A DNA stretch of 64,000 nt from Chaetoderma sp. LZ-2023a (GCA_034401795.1 CM067373.1:86523023-86587022); one strand, 5' to 3'. Positions 42,419 through 44,465 are shown, numbered from the stretch's first letter. A program made the numbers and translations. The notes: generated from the letters alone by a model not told the origin.

Positions 42419-43845
42419 TACTATGTTGTGTATGCCTATGTTGGTTTAATCACATAAAGTATAATGATATATTTTCTCTTTCTAGGTAAATTATTTGCCT
42501 TTGCTGTTACAGTGCATATTGACTCTTTCAGCTGGAATGATATCACGATTTAGCAAGAAGGCGTCCAACTCACCTCTGACAACGGAGATGAAGATTCGAT
42601 ACAAGCAAGAGGGCCAGACATCTGCTGCTGCACCGTCAGCCACTGTTGCACCTATGCCAGCGACTCGCACTGAGATGCAGGTGCTTGAGAGATTGGAGAA
42701 ATTTATGGAAGGGATGAACAGTGATTGTCAAGTTATTCTTCCAGAAGATACTATTGAGAAAACCGGTACAACTGTGTTAATGCACACTACTCTCCTCACC
42801 ACCAGCTTATACCTGGTGACGTCCATAGTTCATGATGTGAATCCCAGGACCACCTTGTTTGCTCACACTCACTCACTCACTCTCACTCACTCACTCACTC
42901 ACTCACTCACTCACTCACTCACTCACTCACTCACTCACTCACTCACTCACTCACACTCACTCAACCCGCCCCTCCTCATCCAACAACCCACCACAGCTTT
43001 AGCCGCAAACTCAAAGCAGTCCTGACTATATGAAGGAGTGTGCCAATATTCTTACATTCTAGAGTTATGGCCCGAAATGTCTAATCGGGTAAGCACTTAG
43101 TAACCCTATGACCTAGAAACTTAACCCTTTGACATGAATTTCAAAATATGTCTAGCGATCCACAATAGGAATGGATGTTCAAAATTTGGTGATTATCTCT
43201 TACATTCAGAAGCTATGCTGAGAATCAGTGGACAGACAGACCGACCGCAAAGAATTCAAGTTGATGCCATTTAAGAATAACCATGTTGATTTTCAATAAG
43301 CATTTACACATTTATGCGTTTCATCATGTGTAAGCCTGATACATCACATTTATGTATGAAAGCGTGTCAAGAATCATTACAGGTGATCTTAACACTTCTC
43401 TGATCAAGCCTGCCAAAAATGTTCTTTGCAGTGGTCTTTTAAAGGAATGTTCATTTGTAGGCCACAAGATTTCTATTTTGTAAAATTTATTCACTAAAAT
43501 GACTGGCTCGATTACTGAGCCAGTCATTCTAGTGGTAAATTGTCAAAAATAGTCTTCTGGCCTATAAATGGACATTCAGTAAGCAAAGATCTTAATTTTC
43601 TTGACCATTAGAAGTTTAAGAAATATCAACTTTGAATTGTGTACATCAGTAAGCATACATGGTATAGAAGTCATCATTCCTCTATTGCAGAGATGGAACA
43701 TCGCATTGACTATCAGCTGAGAGAAACAAGTTTTGAGAACCAGTACATCTCAGTGGTGACATCTCACACGTCATATTGGGCCAATCATGATGTGGCCCTC
43801 TTCATGCTGTTACACTTACATCCAAACCTTCAAAGTGACTCATGA
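4305..43845 (+). CDS. DDHD1: DDHD1-like phospholipase A1 (PA-PLA1), 14 coding exons
   Basis: Intracellular serine phospholipase A1 of the DDHD family, which hydrolyses phosphatidic acid and phosphatidylinositol at sn-1 on membranes. Exons: 4305-4737, 6477-6638, 7575-7703, 10547-10685, 11560-11675, 15245-15351, 37194-37305, 38283-38359, 39099-39166, 40016-40091, 40785-40934, 41453-41675, 42532-42765, 43691-43845. All introns are GT-AG and all phases match, giving 2181 nt (726 residues plus stop). Residues 75-81 (EEVRWFY) open the N-terminal DDHD1 homology region. HGIG is at 271-274 and GHSLG with nucleophile Ser398 at 396-400. The DDHD domain spans about 474-726, with FHPADP, D682, H701 and D709 as candidate conserved acidic and His residues. 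The start is the first ATG after an in-frame stop at 4272. It is shorter at the N-terminus than vertebrate DDHD1. DDHD2 and SEC23IP are less likely, because the regions flanking the lipase motif follow DDHD1. Confidence 0.93.
4750..5122 (+). repeat. H1 hairpin MITE, near-complete
   Basis: It starts ATGGAGGACTCCAGTTTTAGC and ends AAACTGGAAACGTCCAT, so the ends are inverted repeats. In the centre, CTGTTGAATATTTTGAAAC is followed by its complement about 60 bases later. The right half has repeated TGACATCAT/TGACGTCAT blocks. It lies 12 bp inside intron 1. Confidence 0.75.
5179..5376. repeat. Long inverted repeat (about 85-bp arms)
   Basis: GTCATGTTTCCACTTGAAG at the left end is answered by CTTCAAGTGGAAACATGGC at the right end. 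The arms run in register through CATCTACATGATAGTTTG and an H1-like hairpin core. The flanks differ from H1, so this is a related but distinct foldback element in intron 1. Confidence 0.7.
5752..5950 (+). repeat. H1 hairpin MITE, partial
   Basis: The hairpin core (CTATTGAATATTTTGAAAC to a diverged complement near 5865) and part of the right arm (CATACAATTCATATAC) are kept. The left arm is missing. Confidence 0.6.
5974..6384 (+). repeat. H1 hairpin MITE, full-length, 411 bp
   Basis: It begins ATGGACGTTTCCCGTTTTAGC and ends GGATACTCTGGAAAGGT. The left arm carries GGGATCGATCAATCTC and the central palindrome is near 6100-6210. It ends about 90 bp before exon 2, close to where the branch point would be expected. 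Confidence 0.75.
6477..6638 (+). CDS. DDHD1: DDHD1-like coding exon 2
   Basis: Phase 1 in and out. It encodes GDVLEILRGIWFYDSTWHP...EQ-type text ending PKGPKPG, which corresponds to the 'RG-W-F-D-TW-P' stretch of DDHD1 and DDHD2. Acceptor ATTCAG/GTGATG, donor CCAG/GTACTC. Confidence 0.9.
6676..6960 (+). repeat. H1 MITE, degenerate
   Basis: Left-arm text (TATGCCCCGCCCCATTTCTAG, CTCCACCCAC) and right-arm text (CAAATTAGTTTCAAAATATT, then GATTATGACATCA) are present. The left half of the palindrome is deleted. Confidence 0.6.
7575..7703 (+). CDS. DDHD1: DDHD1-like coding exon 3
   Basis: It encodes VLHRVKFSDFYIDWNSSDD then IYMFSDSKSSRLVRHVGKSLGF. This is the segment linking the N-terminal region to the lipase fold. 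Acceptor TTTTCAG, donor ACAT/GTGAGT, phase 1 in and out. Confidence 0.9.
7754..7790. repeat. GA / GGCA microsatellite
   Basis: GAGAGAGAGAGG is followed by five GGCA units, 50 bp after the exon 3 donor. Confidence 0.85.
8232..8604 (-). repeat. H1 hairpin MITE, full-length, minus orientation
   Basis: It starts AACTTTCCAGTTTATC and ends AAAACTGGAAAAGTCCAT, the reverse arrangement of the plus copies. The central palindrome is at about 8410-8475. Confidence 0.75.
8690..8945 (-). repeat. H1 hairpin MITE, partial, minus orientation
   Basis: It has the hairpin with a short loop (GAAACTAATTTGACTGAG...CAAATTAGTTTC) and then the arm with GATCGATTCTGACACGC and CTAGAAATGGGTG. Confidence 0.65.
8992..9620. 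mobile_element. MITE with 28+ bp TIRs and TA duplication, carrying a GTA microsatellite
   Basis: The left end AAGCTAGGATTCCATTAATG is mirrored by CATTAATGGAATCCTAGCTT at the right end. Both ends are flanked by TA (8990-8991 and 9621-9622), the target of Tc1/mariner elements. The interior holds GGATACGG-type inverted words (about 9010-9150 and 9555-9600). There is no transposase frame. Confidence 0.7.
9320..9505. repeat. GTA/GCA trinucleotide microsatellite
   Basis: There are about 24 nearly uninterrupted GTA/AGT units at 9320-9390. Interrupted GTA and ACA/GCA runs continue to 9500. The ORF across it is repeat-derived (poly-Val/Ser). Confidence 0.9.
9703..9937. repeat. H2 hairpin MITE (TTAA family)
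   Basis: H2 elements are near-perfect palindromes of about 200-240 bp. The order is TTAACCCTTTAATGGTCAAGC, a 'TGCAGTGGTCTTGAGGAATG' block, CATTTGCAGGCCAAGAGA, ACCACTGGAATGACTGGCTC, and then the complement. This copy has both arms and a GACTGGCTC...GAGCCAG centre, but a decayed left end. Confidence 0.7.
10176..10378. repeat. H2 hairpin MITE
   Basis: It starts TAACCCTTTAACAATCAAGC. The centre is GACTGGCTCGATGACCGAGC and it ends GAGGTAAAGGTTTAA. The right arm is partly lost. Confidence 0.7.
10547..10685 (+). CDS. DDHD1: DDHD1-like coding exon 4 (HGIG segment)
   Basis: It encodes SGTRMRRGYCYEAVMDNKPP then HLVFVVHGIGQKMETGSIV. The VHGIG strand-turn (residues 270-274) is the conserved early lipase-fold motif of the family. 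Acceptor TGTCAG, donor AAGA/GTGAGT, phase 1 in and 2 out. Confidence 0.93.
10819..11055. repeat. H2 hairpin MITE
   Basis: Both arms are present: TTTAACCGTTTAATGG at the left, GACTGGCTCGATAATCGAGC at the centre and GACAATTAAAGAGGTAA at the right. Confidence 0.7.
11560..11675 (+). CDS. DDHD1: DDHD1-like coding exon 5
   Basis: It encodes LRENVEAAKKKRFPKFNSSN then AEFLPVEWRSSLSLDG. The motif EFLPVEWR is strongly conserved in DDHD1. Acceptor GACCAG, donor GGCG/GTAATT, phase 2 in and 1 out. Confidence 0.92.
11863..12240 (+). repeat. H1 hairpin MITE, near-complete
   Basis: Left arm (GATGCCCCGCCCAGTTCTAGC, CTCCACCCACGC), a palindrome with a short asymmetric loop (about 12000-12070), and a right arm with a TTGATTCTGACATCAT block. 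Confidence 0.65.
12446..12552. repeat. H1-type hairpin core only
   Basis: CTATTTTGAAACTAATTTGAC and its complement around 12525-12545 enclose GTTGCTGCC text. The outer arms are absent. Confidence 0.6.
12900..14960. repeat. Diverged dispersed repeat, several tandem modules
   Basis: Three modules (near 12945, 13855 and 14465) share GCCGATTTCAATTATATTT, TTAGGGCATA, GTTTGTTCAAACGAAGC and GCGGCCATCTTGGATTT. Other blocks (GTTCAAGCGAACTTGATTGG, GCCATATTGGATTTTT) recur between them. It spans most of intron 5. Related sequence lies at 53200-54730. ORFs inside, such as the one across 13484-13987, are read through repeat text. Confidence 0.7.
13122..13400. repeat. Copy of the 262-bp element that also sits in DIRS-C
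   Basis: It is collinear with 24934-25140: GGTCCC-block, ATAATAAGGAAAAATTAG, CCGGGATGTAGAAATTT, CTTCTTCAGCACTAACTG, GGACTGGTAGACTGCTGGTAT. The right inverted end seen at 25144-25195 is missing here. It interrupts the first module of the dispersed repeat. Confidence 0.65.
15245..15351 (+). CDS. DDHD1: DDHD1-like coding exon 6
   Basis: It encodes DVVETVTPRKMRMLRNMLNS then VMDILYYTSPIYRSE; the stretch MLNSS-MDI-YYTSP-YR is diagnostic for DDHD1/DDHD2. Acceptor TTTTCAG, donor TGAG/GTAAGA, ending in phase 0 before the 21.8-kb intron. Confidence 0.93.
15352..16725. other. Left part of intron 6, with repeat remnants
   Basis: It holds two related blocks (near 15870 and 15995; AAAATTTGAGCCAAATCGG), ending in GACAGATAGACAGACG, a common invertebrate dispersed repeat. 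An H1-type hairpin core lies at about 16128-16212, and a degenerate minus-orientation H1 arm at 16380-16680. No coding sequence is seen. Confidence 0.55.
16745..16921 (+). repeat. DIRS-A left inverted terminal repeat
   Basis: It runs from TACTTACCTCCCTAATAC to the CTTCCTCT/CTAGATTATTGGC region and matches the reverse complement of 23571-23745. The outermost 15 bases differ from the right end, so the two ITRs are not identical at their tips, a known DIRS property. Confidence 0.88.
16878..16890 (+). promoter_or_regulatory. NRF1-like palindrome in the DIRS terminal repeat
   Basis: CGCGCATGCGCAG matches the NRF1 consensus (YGCGCAYGCGCR). The same site is at 25610-25622 in DIRS-B and in the right ITRs (for example 23594-23607). 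In DIRS-C it reads CGCACATGCGCAG. A role in element transcription is inferred. Confidence 0.4.
17014..17064 (+). CDS. DIRS-A gag-like gene, predicted exon 1
   Basis: ATG followed by 16 codons (MAGGFNSPQKDLGPLNQ), then CAG/GTGACT, a good 5' splice site. The downstream partner is a pyrimidine-rich acceptor ending at 17829, in the same phase (0). DIRS-B has the same 17-codon exon at 25747-25797, with several amino-acid changes but intact frame and donor. Without splicing, the ORF downstream lacks an ATG before 17956. Expression is inferred, not seen. Confidence 0.6.
17830..19893 (+). CDS. DIRS-A gag-like protein (ORF1), predicted exon 2
   Basis: It encodes 687 residues; joined to exon 1 this gives 704. 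It starts with a Cys/His cluster, CASCGRFL...PHLC-QCSPCGPLVNCDIC (C-x2-C, H-x-C, C-x2-C, C-x2-C), which looks like a zinc-binding fold and is conserved in DIRS-B and in decayed DIRS-C. A Lys/Arg stretch (EEEKKKKRKREVV, possible nuclear localisation signal) and a coiled segment (MLGEMKRTIKDLVPGLLRGM) follow. A conserved domain at about 19440-19640 ends RALREQF. The C-terminus is Arg/Gly/Pro-rich (GRGARGSGRG), fit for nucleic-acid binding. DIRS ORF1 products are regarded as Gag by position. The internal ATG at 17956 is an alternative start that would lose the Cys/His cluster. It ends in TGA. Confidence 0.8.
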   Translation, partial: GPGCASCGRFLPDKFWPHLCCQCSPCGPLVNCDICKHWGGELMSEFLCCLQATDKVVEEEKKKKRKREVVSRKGKGKVSSAVDMEAFRTEMLGEMKRTIKDLVPGLLRGMLPGPNPLLSSSSASEQVIPASGSIFLSPLPLSDDSEVAPLEGAFHGPGSRLIAAPIGDRGRLSLEPVGCLSVQGYPHAAVASTSYGTVPGQPGLALFANPGSNLSDQGNEDYLLGSPSDDVDMDEDVCAPLAGNTGALFHGFTHPGVKSAAQVVAQGAADGQRYRIPRLAEGVAGAGRARGEPIYTPRSATVPAPGQTSDILMPVLSGPRVFPGLPGVSAYPPSSSTACAQEEDEGPRLVERSQLATEEDWYDACQWLVSVRPDLPVEQSASQRVHTPWLAGKPTANAMPSLPLAEHVVDMFKAAEASIKSSGRLAKAPREVPRRCRIVPLDYQRYGVVPKPGVDDRAALGEDARPGTRSDTGVLCANALRSANTALRDAEESGRASIAALSHVSQLLQGVVTASASRQPSPVTVQRTIQDGINLALDCVTRAVTRSVRARRTFALDNLCPSQDLYNRLLRTPMTGPGLFGGEGCRHLQETVTLVNNQRALREQFDVLRRANARAAAPAYRPLQARGGAGQVSGQPPSQRRPRPRAIRPAARGAQVPQPPSARQPPAHRGARGAGRGARGSGRGYRS
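19931..22024 (+). CDS. DIRS-A ORF2: reverse transcriptase, RNase H and methyltransferase-like
   Basis: 697 residues. The ATG at 19931 is chosen because the start context and M-x-x-ETVPL are kept in DIRS-A, B and C, 37 nt after the gag stop; the frame itself is open from further upstream. RT: EEEINSLIQKGAI, TKRTGGWRPILNLKPLN, SIDLKDAYFHIP (motif A Asp), LPFGISTAPRVFT, YIDD at residues 221-224. RNase H: TDAS (D388), LLELRAV (E420), RSDNST (D445), LLADSLSR (D496). After it come NIDLFATKKN, DALAISW and YAFPPAILIPKIL, resembling the Dam-like methyltransferase domain described in DIRS elements, though the DPPY-type motif is poorly kept. It lies in the +1 frame relative to gag and overlaps ORF3. Confidence 0.9.
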   Translation: MAAETVPLLHASCPPRSLGGPVGGRLAGHMQEWERLTQDRLVLRWLSVGYHPEWVTGPPSRLSLVPIWTPIPRDPEQRLCIEEEINSLIQKGAIQPAQRCPGFYSTLFLVTKRTGGWRPILNLKPLNKFIETPSFKMETVRSVLAGLERGMWTASIDLKDAYFHIPIHGSFCRFLRFAFQGRQWEFRVLPFGISTAPRVFTRVVLAITAYLRRRSIAVHTYIDDWLLKAHTRESLSANLEIVLKILTDLGWMINFPKSELTPSQKFVYLGMFFDLETGYVYPTQERVQILISLIQSVCDSRHVLARVYLRMLGLMVSLEPVIPQAALRRRPIQLFLMTQWTQSTGSLDSNVSVLAPLIHHLQWWLNAENLLPGVLLTPPHPQVTVYTDASMEGWGACLEESTISGLWNLEQSQEHINLLELRAVVLGLEHFLQKVQGKIVLIRSDNSTVVTYINRQGGTKSPSLCMMTWKLLCWCLDHQITLKAVHIPGRLNLLADSLSRRMSVLPTEWQLNQCVADRLFDHWGKPNIDLFATKKNAKMTTYVSPIPDPSAFATDALAISWGRMYAYAFPPAILIPKILQKIRQEECQVLLIAPDWPSRSWYTDLLDLLVCNPVPLPLMDDIIFQGKALHNNPSMFRLTAWMLSRNLELRRAFLSKQPCLWPKPGGGQPPEHIIIKSTDLQNGAQKDVLIQWIHLFK
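21904..22863 (+). CDS. DIRS-A ORF3: tyrosine recombinase
   Basis: 319 residues from the chosen ATG. It makes and resolves the crossover that inserts the circular DNA copy. An N-terminal SAM-like segment (SRAYNYKINRFAEWCSKR) precedes the catalytic domain. The first catalytic Arg lies in ASARRRSEIHAL (R144-146). HSVRG gives H268 and R271, and WH...HYLRD gives the nucleophile Tyr304. The frame equals that of gag and is open from just after the gag TGA (19894). However, upstream of about 21870 it resembles the off-frame of RT, so the start is placed here. It overlaps ORF2 by 121 bp. No integrase of the DDE type is present. Confidence 0.9.
   Translation: MFMAKARRGSTSRAYNYKINRFAEWCSKRCIDPMDSSIQVVADFLCHLYDAYSLKPNSIAGYKSALMSVIPCLAKRGSDEVNTLNVLIKGMGNLRPRNPPVIPSWSLSLVLQVLGDKPFEPLSSISMKLLTLKTVFLIAAASARRRSEIHALSAEDDRFVVSGEGLKLLPRINFLAKNQSLKYPGQPIILPALTRYDPNSKAWCPVRALRRYKQRTAAWRTDQSALWLSYIEPHGRASKDTISRWIVECIQFCHKSATGKQVDVAKAHSVRGVVTSTALFNGVPVDDIMSVAQWHCESSFTDHYLRDTSNPLALSVLKK
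22864..23393 (+). other. DIRS-A 3' non-coding region
   Basis: It contains a G-run (23208-23214) and short stop-rich text between ORF3 and the internal complementary region. The same layout is seen in DIRS-B and, diverged, in DIRS-D. Confidence 0.7.
23394..23494 (+). other. DIRS-A internal complementary region
   Basis: 23394-23442 is the reverse complement of the left terminus (16730-16777). 23443-23494 is the reverse complement of the right terminus (23729-23780). The two meet at GAAATAAACGAAATC, so the predicted circle junction reads GATTTCGTTTATTTC. Confidence 0.88.
23571..23745 (-). repeat. DIRS-A right inverted terminal repeat
   Basis: Inverted copy of 16745-16921. The right-specific tip (CAACTCTCTCGTG...) continues to 23780. 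Confidence 0.88.
23781..24603. other. Intron sequence between DIRS-A and DIRS-C
   Basis: There is a local direct repeat (GGCTAATTCACTGGCTAATG at about 24178 and 24390) and AT-rich text with recurring ATCGAT/AATCGA words (24468-24580). No ORF or complete transposon was recognised. Confidence 0.5.
24604..25460 (+). mobile_element. DIRS-C: 5' part of an older DIRS element
   Basis: The left terminus TTTCACTTCAAGAGTATAC and a diverged left ITR are kept, up to the ACTTCCTCTT block. A 5' exon equivalent (ATG at 24889, then MGSHQRGPKTKST) ends at CAG/GTGAAT. A small insertion (24934-25195) follows, and DIRS-B enters at 25460/25461. The element resumes at 32509 with sequence collinear to DIRS-A. Confidence 0.85.
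24934..25195. mobile_element. 262-bp insertion with inverted arms in DIRS-C
   Basis: It is flanked by a 12-bp direct repeat, AGGTGAATTCTA, at 24922-24933 and 25196-25207. DIRS-A and B have this word once. Arms of about 50 bp (24970-25018 and 25144-25195) are inverted copies: ATAATAAGGAAAAATTAG versus CTAATTTTTCCTTATTAT. It has no ORF. A second copy lies at 13122-13400. It falls exactly on the gag splice donor of DIRS-C and so duplicates it. Confidence 0.75.
25747..25797 (+). CDS. DIRS-B gag-like gene, predicted exon 1
   Basis: It encodes MAGRITSPKGDLGPLNQ and ends CAG/GTGACT. The 17-codon length and phase match DIRS-A, despite four differences in the first eleven residues. The acceptor is CTGTTTCAG ending at 26560. 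Confidence 0.6.
26561..28621 (+). CDS. DIRS-B gag-like protein (ORF1), predicted exon 2
   Basis: 686 residues, open to a TGA at 28619-28621. It keeps the Cys/His cluster (CASCGRFLHDKFWPHLCYQC then CGP and NCDIC), the basic stretch and the Gly/Arg-rich tail. It is one codon shorter than DIRS-A near EFLC (CC to C). Multiple conservative replacements relative to DIRS-A are spread through the middle third, which looks the least constrained. Confidence 0.8.
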   Translation, partial: GPGCASCGRFLHDKFWPHLCYQCSPCGPLVNCDICKHWGGELMSEFLCLQATDKVVEEEKKKKRKREVVSRKGKGKVSSAVDMEAFRTEMLGEMKRTIKDLVPGLLRGMLPGPNSLLSSSSASEQVIPASGSVFLRPLPLFDDSEVAPLKGAFHDPGSRLIAAPRGDRGRLSLEPAGCLSVQGYPHAAVASTSYGIVPGQPGLALFADPGSNLSDQGDEDYLLGSPSDDVDMDEDVCAPLAGNTGGFFHGFTHPGVESAAQVVAQGAADGQRYRIPRLAEGVAGAGRARGGAVYTPCSATVPAPGQTSDIVMPVLSGPHVFPGLPGVSAYPPSSSAACAQEEDEGPHLVERSQLATEEDWSDACQWLVSVRPDLPVEQSASQRDHRPWLAGKPTANAMPSLPLAEHVVDMFKAAESSIKSSGRLAKAPREVARRCRIVPLDYQRYGVVPKPSVDDRAALGEDARPGSRSDTGVLCSNALRSANTALRDAEESGRASIAALSHVSQLLQGVVTASASRQPSPVTVQRAIQDGINLALDCMTRAVTRSVRARRTFALDNLCPSQDLYNRLLRTPMTGPGLFGGEGCRHLQETVTLVNNQRALREQFEVLRRANVRAAAPAYRPLQARGGAGQVRGQPPSQRRPRPRAIRPAARGAQVPQAPSARQPPAHQGARGAGRGARGSGRGYRS
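28659..30752 (+). pseudogene. DIRS-B ORF2 (RT/RNase H/methyltransferase-like), broken by one stop
   Basis: It is collinear with DIRS-A ORF2 over the same 2094 nt. A CAG to TAG change at 29655-29657 ends translation after 332 codons, after the YIDD motif and before RNase H. The frame is then open from 29667 to 30752, through the TDAS, LLELKAV, RSDNST and ADSLSR RNase H motifs. No indels were seen, so it is a single-base lesion that could be new, a sequencing or assembly error, or suppressed. Confidence 0.85.
30632..31591 (+). CDS. DIRS-B ORF3: tyrosine recombinase
   Basis: 319 residues, with only three amino-acid differences from DIRS-A (Ile to Phe, Ala to Glu, Val to Ile near the end). The HSVRG and WH...HYLRD motifs are intact. 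It ends in TAA and overlaps the end of ORF2. Confidence 0.9.
   Translation: MFMAKARRGSTSRAYNYKINRFAEWCSKRCIDPMDSSIQVVADFLCHLYDAYSLKPNSIAGYKSALMSVIPCLAKRGSDEVNTLNVLIKGMGNLRPRNPPVIPSWSLSLVLQVLGDKPFEPLSSISMKLLTLKTVFLIAAASARRRSEIHALSAEDDRFVVSGEGLKLLPRINFLAKNQSLKYPGQPIFLPALTRYDPNSKAWCPVRALRRYKQRTAEWRTDQSALWLSYIEPHGRASKDTISRWIVECIQFCHKSATGKQVDVAKAHSVRGVVTSTALFNGVPVDDIMSVAQWHCESSFTDHYLRDTSNPLALSILKK
32122..32222 (+). other. DIRS-B internal complementary region
   Basis: Same two-part complement as in DIRS-A: left-end complement up to GAAGTGAAAT, then right-end complement from AAACGAAATC. Confidence 0.88.
33055..34882 (+). pseudogene. DIRS-C gag-like pseudogene
   Basis: It starts after a TTTTTCAG acceptor with KPGCPTCGRFLKERFTPHLC, QCSPCGPLLNCDIC, so the Cys/His cluster is conserved. 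The frame breaks near 33170 and again near 33785, where a deletion shifts it; other shifts follow. The C-terminal conserved block (ALDNLCSSQDLFNSLLRTPM, ending RALREQF) is intact in 34469-34882. It ends in TGA like A and B. Confidence 0.8.
34920..36760 (+). pseudogene. DIRS-C ORF2 (RT/RNase H) pseudogene
   Basis: It keeps the conserved start (M-D-Q-ETVPL) and RT blocks (CIEEEINSLILKGAIQPAQK, SIDLKDAYFHIP, YIDDWLLKAH). There is a frame shift near 35330 and a deletion of about 165 bp near 35875 (RT end to RNase H). A one-base insertion at about 36115 and small indels near 36340 follow. The RNase H residues TDAS, LLELRAV and RSDNST remain readable. Confidence 0.82.
36761..37038 (+). pseudogene. 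DIRS-C tyrosine recombinase, N-terminal remnant
   Basis: STSRAYNYKINRFAERCSKR is followed by a 16-bp deletion near 36855 and then KGMGNLRP. It is truncated at PSDSILEF before the catalytic domain. Confidence 0.8.
37194..37305 (+). CDS. DDHD1: DDHD1-like coding exon 7 (catalytic Ser, GHSLG)
   Basis: It encodes ITIGLLRELNRLYRMFCDRN then PFFEAAGGKVSLIGHSLG; Ser398 is the predicted nucleophile of the G-x-S-x-G lipase motif. Phase 0 in and 1 out; acceptor ATCTTCAG, donor TTAG/GTGACT. It begins 155 bp after the truncated end of DIRS-C. Confidence 0.95.
37349..37572. repeat. H2 hairpin MITE, full-length with TTAA at both ends
   Basis: It starts TTAACCCTTTCATGAG and ends TTTAAGGGTTAA. The arms share GTCTTGAGGAATGTCC/TGCAGGCCAAGAG text. 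The centre is CATCACCGACTC...GATCCAGTC, already diverged. Confidence 0.75.
37789..37970. repeat. H2 MITE without the central palindrome tip
   Basis: Both arms (GGAATGTCCATTTGCAGGCC; GGCCTGCAGATGGACACTC) are present, but the GACTGGCTC centre is deleted. Confidence 0.7.
38283..38359 (+). CDS. DDHD1: DDHD1-like coding exon 8
   Basis: It encodes GSVISYDIITGWNPIKMYDQ then FLSSVI, directly continuing GHSLG as in the family (SLG-VI-YDI-TGWNP). Acceptor TTTGTAG, donor GATT/GTAAGC. Confidence 0.93.
38680..39015. repeat. H3 element followed by half of an H2 MITE
   Basis: 38690-38910 carries GTGCCAATAGCAAAGAAACTG and GGTGGACGATGTTGCTGTC with its complement, the H3 hairpin. From 38908 (GGTTAACACTTTAATGGTC) an H2 left arm follows and stops near 39012. 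Confidence 0.65.
39099..39166 (+). CDS. DDHD1: DDHD1-like coding exon 9
   Basis: Short linker exon encoding EEEASRAVGQTELLSELDKA then RT. It is acidic and helical, in the variable region between the lipase motif and the DDHD domain. Acceptor CTTGCAG, donor CCAG/GTACTC, ending in phase 2. Confidence 0.8.
39415..39615. repeat. H2 hairpin MITE
   Basis: TTAACCCTTCAACACTCATATC at the left and AAGTCAAGGGTTAA at the right. Most of the right half of the centre is deleted. Confidence 0.7.
40016..40091 (+). CDS. DDHD1: DDHD1-like coding exon 10
   Basis: It encodes RVHELETSLLSIIDQLAERA then PALTFQ, an amphipathic helix before the DDHD domain. Acceptor CTGCACAG, donor TCAG/GTAAGA. Its phase (2 in, 0 out) fits both neighbours. 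Confidence 0.85.
40228..40435. repeat. H2 hairpin MITE, decayed right arm
   Basis: CAGTGGTCTCGCGAAATGTCC and CATTTGCAGACCAAGAGAAG at the left; the right half is recognisable only to CAACAAAGGGCTAAAG. Confidence 0.65.
40583..40762. repeat. H2 MITE, degenerate
   Basis: It begins CCCTTTTAATCGTCAGGCCGG and retains GACTCGATGACTGAG at the centre. It ends about 20 bp before exon 11. Confidence 0.6.
40785..40934 (+). CDS. DDHD1: DDHD1-like coding exon 11 (DDHD domain start)
   Basis: It encodes VENMFCIGSPLAVFLALRGV then IFNVFHPADPI. FC-GSPLAVFLALRG and FHP-DP are hallmark DDHD-domain motifs. Phase 0 on both sides; acceptor CATGTAG, donor AATT/GTAAGT. Confidence 0.95.
41208..41436. repeat. H2 MITE, degenerate
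   Basis: Left TTTTAACCCTTCAAG; right GCTGTTTTTGGCTGACAT...CATTAAAGGGTTAA. It ends 17 bp before exon 12. Confidence 0.65.
41453..41675 (+). CDS. DDHD1: DDHD1-like coding exon 12
   Basis: It encodes AYRIEPLILKHYASIKPLPV, then a charged low-complexity linker (KPQHKAEPKVETGATEAS). The AYR-EPL motif completes the FHP-DP-AYR-EPL block begun in exon 11. Phase 0 in, 1 out; donor TTAT/GTAAGC. Confidence 0.93.
41884..42117. repeat. H2 hairpin MITE, near-perfect palindrome
   Basis: Left TTAACCCTTTCACACTC, centre GGCTCGGTTATCGAGCC, right GGATAAAGGGTTA. The arms match over most of their length, so intron 12 RNA would fold into a long hairpin. Confidence 0.75.
42378..42412. repeat. CT microsatellite
   Basis: About 17 CT units lie 120 bp before the exon 13 acceptor. 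Confidence 0.9.
42532..42765 (+). CDS. DDHD1: DDHD1-like coding exon 13
   Basis: It encodes SGMISRFSKKASNSPLTTEM, a Ala/Pro/Thr-rich segment, then EMQVLERLEKFMEGMNSDCQ and VILPEDTIEKT. G-M-SRF matches the DDHD1 insert within the DDHD domain. Acceptor TTTCAG at 42531; donor ACCG/GTACAA is the weakest in the gene but the only one giving the right phase. Confidence 0.85.
42864..42962. repeat. ACTC tetranucleotide microsatellite
   Basis: About 23 tandem ACTC units lie in intron 13. The exon 13 frame stays open across them, so a retained intron would add an LTHSLTHS-type tail ending at 43025. Confidence 0.92.
43388..43620. repeat. H2 hairpin MITE
   Basis: Both arms are present, with centre GACTGGCTCGATTACTGAGCC. 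The left end TTAACACTTCTCTGATC is decayed. It ends 71 bp before exon 14. Confidence 0.7.
43691..43845 (+). CDS. DDHD1: DDHD1-like coding exon 14 with stop
   Basis: It encodes EMEHRIDYQLRETSFENQYI then SVVTSHTSYWANHDVALFML and a short tail ending SDS-TGA. RIDY-LRE and SHT-YW---DVALF are the C-terminal DDHD motifs. Acceptor TTGCAG. No AATAAA is close by; TATAAA at about 44006 is a weak candidate poly(A) signal. Confidence 0.95.
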
Positions 43846-44021
43846 TTTGTGATCAATGTGATGATCATAAGGGTATGATAATGTGCTGTGACAGGTCTAT
43901 GTGCATCAATGTGACCGACGTAGGCATGGACATATTATCAATGGGCATTGCCCAGGGCGTGCAGCGGTTTTAGGGCCTATGAAATTTGGGAAATATGTAT
44001 TTTTCTATAAATATGTGTACA

Positions 44022-44022
44022 C

Positions 44023-44101
<79 letters not shown>
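44022..44101. repeat. AT microsatellite
   Basis: About 38 uninterrupted AT units, 180 bp after the DDHD1-like stop codon and probably within or just past the 3' UTR. Confidence 0.92.
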
Positions 44102-44104
<3 letters not shown>

Positions 44105-44184
44105 TAAATATTCTCATAATTAATGATGCATGTACAATTGTTATACCCACCCAATGCATTACACATGCATTCCTATGGCACAAT

Positions 44185-44325
44185 TAACCCATTATGGTCA
44201 AGATGGCCAATATTGCCCTATGCTAATATTTCATCACTGGAATGTCTGGCTAAACAATGAGTCGTCTCTTGGCCTGCAAATGTAAGCAATAATCTCACTT
44301 TTCTTGACCAATCGGATCATTAAAC
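44185..44325. repeat. H2 MITE, short deleted copy
   Basis: TTAACCCATTATGGTCAAG, then CACTGGAATGTCTGGC, then TTGGCCTGCAAATG. Most of both arms is gone. Confidence 0.6.
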
Positions 44326-44364
44326 CTAGATAAATTATAAGTAAATTTTTTACGATTTATAGCA

Positions 44365-44465
44365 ATTCCGATGAATATTCTGTACTTAATATGACTGGAA
44401 GCCATTGCTTCCTAAGGCCACAGCAGCTTTCAGTCATATTAATTTCAAAATATTCAGCGGGTTTC
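44365..44465. repeat. H1-type hairpin core
   Basis: TGAATATTCTGTACTTAATATGAC pairs with GTCATATTAATTTCAAAATA. It is diverged and the outer arms are absent. Confidence 0.55.
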
